5,669 bases of DNA from Paracoccaceae bacterium. GTDB lineage: Bacteria; Pseudomonadota; Alphaproteobacteria; Rhodobacterales; Rhodobacteraceae. The notes beneath the pieces were generated by a model that was not told the DNA's origin, ran no database searches, and saw only the letters and a program-made list of their open reading frames with translations. A program made the position numbers and the translations under genes. This document shows, one piece after another, positions 1 to 4,424 of the stretch. Every line of letters begins with the position of its first letter. Position 1 is the first letter of the stretch. The stretch covers positions 1-5,669 of the forward strand of contig JAPOSK010000584.1 of NCBI GenBank assembly GCA_026709725.1. Direction: 5' to 3'.

Positions 1-1
1 C

Positions 2-259
2 GAGGAAGGTGTTCCGGATACACCGGTCCTCGGGGCTGCCAAGGTCATGACCGTATCTTCGGAAATGGACGATGATCTTGTCTATGCAATCACCCGTGCA
101 ATCTTCGAGAACATTGACGATCTCCGCGCCATTCACCCGGCTGCCAACCAGACAACGGTCGATTTCACCCTTTCGGCCACACCGATCCCTCTTCATCCCG
201 GGGCCATCCGTTACTATGAGGAGACGGGGGCCTCTGTTCCGGATGCATTGCGTCCATAA
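2..259 (+). CDS. TAXI-family TRAP transporter solute-binding protein, C-terminal end (5' truncated by the window)
   Basis: This is the last 85 codons of a periplasmic solute-binding protein of the TAXI type. Such proteins capture a small carboxylate or amino-acid ligand and deliver it to a TRAP membrane permease. The frame is open from base 2 to the TAA at 257-259. Seen in the sequence: a 'DDDLVYAITRAIFEN' segment, then 'LRAIHPAA', then 'IPLHPGAIRYYEETG'. This order (a helix that starts D-x-L-V-Y-x-I-T, then a P-L-H-P-G-A-x-x-Y-Y-x-E tail) is characteristic of TAXI C-termini. The signal peptide and the ligand-binding lobes lie upstream of the window, so the substrate cannot be judged. The neighbours, a DUF1850 protein and a fused TRAP permease in the same direction, are the standard partners and support the call. 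Homologues have been linked to glutamate or 2-oxoglutarate, but that is family knowledge and not evidence for this copy. Confidence 0.93.
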   Translation, partial: EEGVPDTPVLGAAKVMTVSSEMDDDLVYAITRAIFENIDDLRAIHPAANQTTVDFTLSATPIPLHPGAIRYYEETGASVPDALRP

Positions 260-725
260 TCTGCAATCACTGATCGGAGGAGGGCTCGTATCCCTCCTCC
301 TTTTCGGAACATCCATTGCCGCCGACAGTCTCAGTGCGACCTTGCCGGACGGAACAGAGATCGCCCGTTTCGAGATTCCGGAGGGTGAGGGCTGGTGTGT
401 GCTCTGGCACCACTCGGTGCAGGGTTTCGAGGTCTCCGACTGTTATGAAAATCGCGCTGGTGACATGGTGCTTGTCAAATCCCACCTCCCGGATTTTGCA
501 GCAGGGCTGGGGCATATACCGGAACGGGGACGACAGGTCTCGGATGGCGCGGGCGGCTACTGGATTCTTGATCTCGATGAACCCGTTACGGGCAACGCCT
601 ATATCCTGCGACCCGGTCTTGGTCGGGTGAATCACAGGATACAGGTTGGCAGTCGGACCGTGTCACTCTCGGCGATTGCACCACGCGCACGGGTCCGCAT
701 TGCGCTGGGTCACAGGGAACACTAA
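243..725 (+). CDS. DUF1850 domain protein, exported TAXI-TRAP accessory protein
   Basis: A 160-residue protein of unknown biochemical role, typically encoded between the TAXI binding protein and the fused permease. Residues 1-27 look like a signal peptide: a short polar start, a hydrophobic run (LIGGGLVSLLLFGTSIAA) and a likely cleavage after SIAA. The mature part has features I associate with DUF1850: 'WCVLWHHSVQGFEVSDCY' (51-68), a short G-A-G-G stretch near 102-105, and a C-terminal beta-rich 'HRIQVGSRTVSL'. Cys52 and Cys67 could form a disulfide in the periplasm (inference). I chose ATG 243 because it directly precedes the signal peptide and gives a 17-base overlap with the TAXI stop, consistent with translational coupling. 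A GAGGAG at 218-223 is rather far upstream (19 bases), so ATG 216, which adds nine residues including three arginines, remains possible. The frame is open further upstream, but that part lies inside the TAXI gene and is out of frame with it. Confidence 0.85.
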   Translation: MHCVHNLQSLIGGGLVSLLLFGTSIAADSLSATLPDGTEIARFEIPEGEGWCVLWHHSVQGFEVSDCYENRAGDMVLVKSHLPDFAAGLGHIPERGRQVSDGAGGYWILDLDEPVTGNAYILRPGLGRVNHRIQVGSRTVSLSAIAPRARVRIALGHREH

Positions 726-730
726 GGGCT

Positions 731-2683
731 GTGAAGACCGAATTGCCGAAGCAGCACACCCGGCAACCATGGTTCGTCCTCAAGGCGATCACAATCGTCG
801 GGATCTGTCTCTCTCTTTTCCATCTCTACGCTGCGGGCGTACAGCCCCTGGGCCTCTTTTACCAGCGCCCGATCCATCTCGGTTTTATCCTTGTTCTCTG
901 CTTTCTGATTTATCCGGTTTTCGGGCCCGGTCGAGCACGCGGAATTCCCGGATGGATCATTGATGGAATCCTGATTGCATGCAGTCTCGTGGTGGGTGGC
1001 TGGTTGCCGGTCAATATCGAAACCATCGCTGCCCAGATTTTTCCGCGCGATATCGATGTCTGGGTCGGTATGCTGACCGTCCTTGTCGTGCTTGAGGGTG
1101 CCCGCCGGGCCGTTGGCATCGGCATGATGATCATCGGTGCAGTCTTCATAGCCTATGCGTTTGCGGGGTCCCGCGGAGAGCTGCCGTTTCTCGCCGACTG
1201 GATGCCCGGTATCCTGAACCACCGCGGCTATTCGCTTGAACGCCTTGCCGGTCAGATGACATTGGGCGCTGAGGGTATTTTTGGCATTCCCCTCGGTGTG
1301 GCTGCAACCTTCGTGTTTATCTTTGTGCTGTTTGGGGCGTTTCTCGAGGTTACCGGCGCCGGAAAATTCTTCATTGATCTCGCCTATGCGGCCACGGGAC
1401 GTCAGCGCGGCGGGCCAGCCAAGGCTTCAGTTATTGCGTCAGCGGGCATGGGCTCAATCTCGGGTTCCGCCATTGCCAATGTGGTGACAACAGGGGCCTT
1501 CACCATCCCTCTGATGAAAAGGCTTGGCTACAAGCCGAAACAGGCAGGTGGAATCGAGGCTGCAGCGTCCACGGGTGGTCAGATCATGCCGCCGTTGATG
1601 GGCGCGGGCGCGTTCCTGATGAGCGAGTTTACCCGGATTCCCTATGTGGACATTGTACTCATCTCAATCTTCCCGGCGGTGTTGTATTTTGGTGCCGTCT
1701 ATCTCCTGGTCCACATTACGGCAGTCAAGCAGGGCATAGAGGGTCTGCCTGCAGAAGAACTCTTGAGCGTGCGCACGGTCCTGACCGGGGGCTGGCATTT
1801 TCTTGTCCCGTTGCTGGCGCTGATCGGATTTCTTGTGGCGGGATATTCGCCAATGCGGGTCGGGTTTTACGTCATCCTGATCTTGTGTGCGGTCAGCGGT
1901 CTGCGCGCAGGGTTGCGCTTTGCAGCCGACTCACCGATCCTTCATGGTGGCCTTGCATTGTGTCGGCAGGGTGCAGAGCAGGTTCTGCAGGCTCTGGCAC
2001 TTGGAGCGCGCAATGCAGTTGCGGTTTCGATGGCCTGCGCTGTTGCCGGGATCATCGTCGGCGTTGTCGGACTCACAGGTCTCGGTCTGAAATTCTCGGC
2101 AATGATGATCGCATTTTCGGGGGGCAATATCATTCTCGCCCTGCTGCTTGTCGTCATTGCCAGTCTTATCCTTGGCATGGGCCTCCCGGTGACGGCTGCC
2201 TATATTGTCCTGATCATTCTGGTTGGCCCGGCCTTAACCCAGGACTTTGGCATCCCGCTCCTCGTCGCCCATCTTGTCGTCTTCTGGTATTCGCAGGATT
2301 CAAACGTCACACCTCCGGTGGCATTGGCTGGCTTTGCCGGTGCTGCCATCGCCGGATCAAAACCCATGGAGACCAGCATCCAGGCGTGGAAATACGCCAA
2401 GGGCCTTTATCTTATTCCTCTCTTTATGGTGTTCAATGATGTGATCATTCTCGGAGGTTCACTGCCGGAGGTGCTCTGGGCCGGCCTGCTGGCCATTCTG
2501 GCAATTGTTGCATTTGCGGCTGTGCTCGAAGACTATCTGTGGCAACCGCTTTCGAATTGGCAGCGCTTGTTGCTTGTGCCTGCCATTGTTGTTGTGTTTT
2601 GGCCGGATCTGCGACTGGAAATGATGGGTCTGGCTGTAATTGCCCTGATCCTTGTCATGAACTGGCGATCATCGCGAGGGTGA
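731..2683 (+). CDS. TRAP transporter fused permease (DctQ-DctM type, TAXI-associated)
   Basis: A 650-residue integral membrane protein that fuses the small (Q) and large (M) TRAP subunits. It should move ligand delivered by the TAXI protein across the inner membrane, driven by an ion gradient. The first roughly 150 residues hold about four hydrophobic segments (near 15-35, 48-65, 75-93, 111-145), the Q-like part. The M part follows, with hallmark motifs: 'GSISGSAIANVVTTGAFTIP' (241-260), 'EAAASTGGQIMPPLMGAGAF' (276-295), 'LGMGLPVTAAYIVL' (481-494) and 'FWYSQDSNVTPPVALAGFAG' (518-537), the last typical of TAXI-linked fused permeases. Two or more extra hydrophobic segments close the protein (580-645). 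The start is GTG at 731, 5 bases after the DUF1850 stop. AGGGA at 714-718 could be the ribosome site with 12-base spacing; TTG at 743 is a weaker alternative. The last two codons and the TGA fall inside the left arm of the inverted repeat described below. Confidence 0.95.
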   Translation: MKTELPKQHTRQPWFVLKAITIVGICLSLFHLYAAGVQPLGLFYQRPIHLGFILVLCFLIYPVFGPGRARGIPGWIIDGILIACSLVVGGWLPVNIETIAAQIFPRDIDVWVGMLTVLVVLEGARRAVGIGMMIIGAVFIAYAFAGSRGELPFLADWMPGILNHRGYSLERLAGQMTLGAEGIFGIPLGVAATFVFIFVLFGAFLEVTGAGKFFIDLAYAATGRQRGGPAKASVIASAGMGSISGSAIANVVTTGAFTIPLMKRLGYKPKQAGGIEAAASTGGQIMPPLMGAGAFLMSEFTRIPYVDIVLISIFPAVLYFGAVYLLVHITAVKQGIEGLPAEELLSVRTVLTGGWHFLVPLLALIGFLVAGYSPMRVGFYVILILCAVSGLRAGLRFAADSPILHGGLALCRQGAEQVLQALALGARNAVAVSMACAVAGIIVGVVGLTGLGLKFSAMMIAFSGGNIILALLLVVIASLILGMGLPVTAAYIVLIILVGPALTQDFGIPLLVAHLVVFWYSQDSNVTPPVALAGFAGAAIAGSKPMETSIQAWKYAKGLYLIPLFMVFNDVIILGGSLPEVLWAGLLAILAIVAFAAVLEDYLWQPLSNWQRLLLVPAIVVVFWPDLRLEMMGLAVIALILVMNWRSSRG

Positions 2684-2720
2684 TTCCTGTGGGCAATCCC
2701 TGCAACTCCCTTCCCCGGAC
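2679..2720 (+). repeat. Left arm of a 42-bp imperfect inverted repeat
   Basis: The reverse complement of 3131-3172 matches this stretch at 37 of 42 positions without gaps. The mismatches are at 2681, 2690, 2710, 2713 and 2719; four are transitions. The longest identical block is the 19-mer GGGCAATCCCTGCAACTCC at 2691-2709. The arm begins inside the end of the fused permease gene and covers its stop codon. It also overlaps the CCGGAC/GTCCGG palindrome at 2715-2728. It may be a terminal inverted repeat of a small element, or one of two REP-like copies in opposite orientation. Confidence 0.85.
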
Positions 2721-2728
2721 CTGTCCGG
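2715..2728. repeat. Short perfect palindrome just after the TRAP operon
   Basis: CCGGAC-CT-GTCCGG, 31 bases beyond the permease stop. In RNA it would form a five-pair stem with a CCTG loop. Only two T residues follow (TTCGC), so it is at most a weak intrinsic terminator or a 3'-end stabilising hairpin. It overlaps the inner end of the left inverted-repeat arm. Confidence 0.5.
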
Positions 2729-2793
2729 TTCGCTCTGTCAGTCATTCCGTCAGCCCCGTGACCCGGTTCCGCTGCACAACAGACGGACGCATT

Positions 2794-2818
2794 GGGGCGA
2801 CGACATGTCGGACGCCCC
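2794..2818 (+). terminator. GC-rich stem-loop, possible end of the TRAP operon transcript
   Basis: GGGGCG at 2794-2799 pairs with CGCCCC at 2813-2818. Between them lies the perfect 10-bp palindrome CGACATGTCG (2801-2810), so the hairpin has a six-pair lower stem, a small 1x2 internal loop, and a CGA/TCG upper stem closed by CATG. It is the strongest local fold I can see by eye in the gap, 110 bases after the TRAP stop. No U-run follows on either strand, so a terminator role is only a guess; it could equally be a protein-binding palindrome or part of a repeat element. Confidence 0.35.
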
Positions 2819-2873
2819 TCCCACCCGGAGAGACAGGTCATCGATGGGAACGGCTCCATTGCCGGAGACCCCA

Positions 2874-2887
2874 TGCCCGGATGGGCA
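2874..2887. repeat. Small palindrome TGCCC-GGAT-GGGCA
   Basis: A five-pair stem with a four-base loop in the middle of the gap, followed by G-rich sequence and no T-tract. It is listed as one of a cluster of palindromes between the inverted-repeat arms; alone it would not be notable. Confidence 0.35.
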
Positions 2888-3086
2888 GGTCGGGGATGGA
2901 GGGTGGATGGGTTGGGACCGCCACACTCCACCCCCTTTCAGATCCAGCAACCCTTACAACGCCGTGCCATGCTGTGCCCCGGCATTTGCTCCGCAGCGCG
3001 CAGGAAAAGCCCTCACGAGTGACCGGATGGCATGGTTTGACATTGATCCCGGGTGCCTGCCGGCTTTCATCCGACACACCGTCAGC

Positions 3087-3100
3087 CGCTCCCTGGAGCG
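3087..3100. repeat. Short perfect palindrome near the right repeat arm
   Basis: CGCTCC-CT-GGAGCG, with the same layout (six bases, CT, six bases) as the palindrome at 2715-2728 but a different sequence. It lies 30 bases inside the right arm. AAAA follows on the plus strand, so on the minus strand the T-run precedes the stem, the wrong side for an intrinsic terminator. Confidence 0.45.
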
Positions 3101-3130
3101 AAAAGGTCTGGAACTTCGGGCTGAATGACG

Positions 3131-3172
3131 GCCCGGGAAAAGGAGTTGCAGGGATTGCCCGCAGGAATCCCC
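3131..3172 (-). repeat. Right arm of the 42-bp imperfect inverted repeat
   Basis: Inverted partner of 2679-2720, separated from it by 410 bases. Within this arm, 3152-3170 (GGATTGCCCGCAGGAATCC) can itself fold: GGATT pairs with AATCC, and CC with GG after one bulged G. A small inner palindrome of this kind is reminiscent of REP-type repeats. The bases directly outside the two arms do not match each other, so no target-site duplication is visible. Confidence 0.85.
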
Positions 3173-3199
3173 ATTGCAGGTGGCCTGGTCCTGGCAACC

Positions 3200-3218
3200 T
3201 GACTCCAGTCACCGGAGT
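3200..3218. repeat. Two overlapping mini-palindromes downstream of the minus-strand gene
   Basis: TGACT-CC-AGTCA (3200-3211) overlaps ACTCC-AGTCACC-GGAGT (3202-3218), so the stretch could form either of two mutually exclusive five-pair hairpins. On the minus strand it lies about 90 bases after the stop of the M48-like gene. No T-run follows. Function unknown; chance is possible. Confidence 0.3.
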
Positions 3219-3270
3219 GGGGATGGGCGGAAATCCAGGCGCGAGTCAGGGATGCATCGCTTGATTTGGG

Positions 3271-3293
3271 GTTCCTGTCCGCCGGTTGGGAAC
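3271..3293 (-). other. Weak stem-loop just after the M48-like gene
   Basis: GTTCC (3271-3275) can pair with GGAAC (3289-3293) around a 13-base loop, starting 17 bases beyond the stop of the minus-strand gene. The stem is short and no U-run follows, so it is only a candidate 3'-end structure. Confidence 0.2.
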
Positions 3294-3310
3294 TGTGGTG
3301 CGGCTTTTGA

Positions 3311-4369
3311 TCATCCGAGACAGATCGTTCGAAGGGACTGCCAGGCGGCATCCGTCATCAGGGGACGGTAGTCTTTGTCTGCCTGCGGGTCATTGTTGCG
3401 AAGAATCCGATTCGGGTCTGTCGATTCGTTGGCGTAGACAGCGGCAAAGGGTGTGAATGGAAAACCGGCTTGCTGGAAGGCGGTCTGCAGGCGTGCGGCC
3501 GGTATGGGTGCTGTTTCGGAATGCCTGAGATTCTGTGCATACTGATCATAGGATTCGGTTGGTATGGCCCAGCCGAAGAGAAGGTTGGCAAGGTGGGTCA
3601 TCCGGGTCTGCTGAAGAAATGGAATGAGCGGATCCTCTCCGTTCAGGCGGACGGATTCAAGCAGGATGTAGCCGGCAATCACCTCGGGCCCATCGTGATA
3701 GTCAAGCAGCCCGGCGTTCAGTATGACAAGATCGCCTGGCAGGGAGTGACTGTGGAATGGGATATTCTGGAGGATGTGGATTGCAAGACGCCGGTCGGGG
3801 ACCAGGGTTTCGAGCAGGGAATTGACCTCTTTCTGGCCGGCTCCATTGGTGCATTGCCGCACATTGCCATGCATGAGGGCAGTATAGACACCGTCACCGA
3901 TCGACTGTCTTTCGCTGGCACCAACAAGGCTTGCGCCGGTGGTTATGAGGGGGGTGGACCAATACATCCCGGCCGCCACGAGCAGGGCGATCAGGAACAG
4001 GGACGGCCTCCATGCGAATCCGAATGCACTGTGCCGGTGGATGGTCTGATGAGCGGCGGGTGGTGATGGCTCGGTGAGCCGTTCACCCCGCAGGGCGCCG
4101 ATCATCAATGAATCATCAATGACCAGCCTTTCGCCGGATTGGGGGTCGGGTGAGAACACAGCGCTCTTGCCCGTGGTCGCTGCCGTGCCGGGTGCCTTGA
4201 TTTCCTGAATAAAATACAGGGACCAGTGGGTGAGGATCATCTCGTCACGCGTGCGCAGGACCAGATCGTCCGGGCCAAGTTGGACAAGAACGGTCTGGGG
4301 ATGACTCTCGCTGGAGGTGTACCAGGTTCCCTGACATTCAAGAATTTCAAATCCGGGGTAAACGATCAT
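3311..4369 (-). CDS. Membrane-anchored M48-like protein with a degenerate zinc site (probable pseudopeptidase)
   Basis: A 352-residue protein. Residues 1-95 resemble the small domain found in front of some alphaproteobacterial M48 peptidases (I believe DUF7092): 'GTWYTSSESHPQTVLVQLG', 'LTHWSLYFIQEI', 'ERLVIDDSLMIGAL'. One membrane span lies near 122-143 (SLFLIALLVAAGMYWSTPL); positive residues before it suggest a cytoplasmic N-terminus and a periplasmic C-terminal domain. Residues 205-240 align by eye with the M48 core: 'FHSHSLPGDLVILNAGLLD' matches the usual N-A-F-x-L-P-G-G...GLL pattern, and 'EVIAGYILLESVR' sits where (L)AxVLAHExxH is expected. Both zinc histidines are therefore replaced (Leu237, Arg241), while Glu238 is kept. 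The C-terminal 'AAWQSLRTIC' ending also fits such proteins. Proteolysis is unlikely; a chaperone, scaffold or inhibitory role is inference. The frame continues upstream to 4531, but that part overlaps the ligase gene; ATG 4369 has a suitable ribosome site. The ligase gene lies 55 bases upstream in the same direction. Confidence 0.72.
   Translation of the reverse strand: MIVYPGFEILECQGTWYTSSESHPQTVLVQLGPDDLVLRTRDEMILTHWSLYFIQEIKAPGTAATTGKSAVFSPDPQSGERLVIDDSLMIGALRGERLTEPSPPAAHQTIHRHSAFGFAWRPSLFLIALLVAAGMYWSTPLITTGASLVGASERQSIGDGVYTALMHGNVRQCTNGAGQKEVNSLLETLVPDRRLAIHILQNIPFHSHSLPGDLVILNAGLLDYHDGPEVIAGYILLESVRLNGEDPLIPFLQQTRMTHLANLLFGWAIPTESYDQYAQNLRHSETAPIPAARLQTAFQQAGFPFTPFAAVYANESTDPNRILRNNDPQADKDYRPLMTDAAWQSLRTICLG
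4101..4122 (-). repeat. Two perfect tandem copies of an 11-mer inside the M48-like gene
   Basis: ATCATCAATGA occurs twice in succession on the plus strand (4101-4111 and 4112-4122). Eleven is not a multiple of three, so the copies are read in different frames; together they encode VIDDSLMI. That segment fits the expected domain pattern, so it does not look like a recent frame-breaking duplication. A slippage site is possible but unproven. Confidence 0.6.
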
Positions 4370-4378
4370 CGGACTCTG

Positions 4379-4383
4379 TCCCT
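4379..4383 (-). promoter_or_regulatory. Ribosome binding site that fixes the start of the M48-like gene
   Basis: On the minus strand AGGGA is followed by nine bases and then ATG (4369-4367). This spacing favours that start over the upstream ATG at 4531, which would add 54 proline- and arginine-rich residues read out of frame through the end of the ligase gene. The AGGGA is half of a TCCCT-G-AGGGA palindrome (4379-4389), which might affect access to the site; that effect is speculative. Confidence 0.55.
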
Positions 4384-4424
4384 GAGGGAGGTATGCGGGT
4401 TGGTGGCGGACGGCCCTTTGACGA

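Larger units (their letters stand above)
2684..3310. other. Non-coding gap between convergent genes, rich in inverted repeats
   Basis: These 627 bases separate the stop of the TRAP permease (plus strand) from the stop of the M48-like gene (minus strand). Several reading frames stay open here, but none gives a protein with recognisable motifs, and the long ones run on from shadow frames of the permease gene. Both arms of the inverted repeat, translated in the right frames, give almost the same string (GPGKGVAGIA-RRN), as expected of a nucleotide repeat and not of two genes. Besides the 42-bp arms there are palindromes at 2715-2728, 2794-2818, 2874-2887, 3087-3100 and 3200-3218, plus a looser one at 3271-3293. 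I see no tRNA, no CRISPR-type repeat, no transposase remnant and no classic T-tract terminator. Confidence 0.75.

Noticed and set aside
72..242. Upstream extension of the DUF1850 frame
   Set aside because: It overlaps the strongly supported TAXI coding frame, and the signal peptide begins only after ATG 243; only ATG 216 remains a minor alternative.
722..1222. 166-codon open frame on the minus strand
   Set aside because: Antisense to the N-terminal part of the TRAP permease, whose membrane segments and motifs are unmistakable; composition is charged and nondescript.
2679..3172. Target-site duplication flanking the inverted repeat
   Set aside because: Bases just outside the arms (left ...TCGCGA, right CATTGC...) share no direct repeat, so a recent transposition event cannot be claimed.
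2838..3212. 124-codon open frame on the minus strand in the gap
   Set aside because: No motif, biased composition, and it reads straight through the right repeat arm; the same arm in the left copy is not coding. Open frames of this size are common in GC-rich non-coding DNA.
2539..3264. 241-codon open frame on the plus strand spanning the end of the permease gene and the gap
   Set aside because: Cys/Pro/Arg-rich, low-quality sequence that starts in a wrong frame of the permease gene; its later part just reads through the repeat arm.
2684..3310. CRISPR array, tRNA or attachment site in the gap
   Set aside because: No regularly spaced direct repeats, no cloverleaf-like segment and no integrase nearby.
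3470..4066. 198-codon open frame on the plus strand
   Set aside because: It lies wholly antisense to the M48-like gene, has no recognisable domain, and the minus-strand frame gives a protein with a membrane span and family-like motifs.
4101..4122. Tandem 11-mer as a phase-variation tract
   Set aside because: Only two copies, and the encoded VIDDSLMI segment fits the expected domain, so both copies are needed for the normal frame; most likely coincidence.
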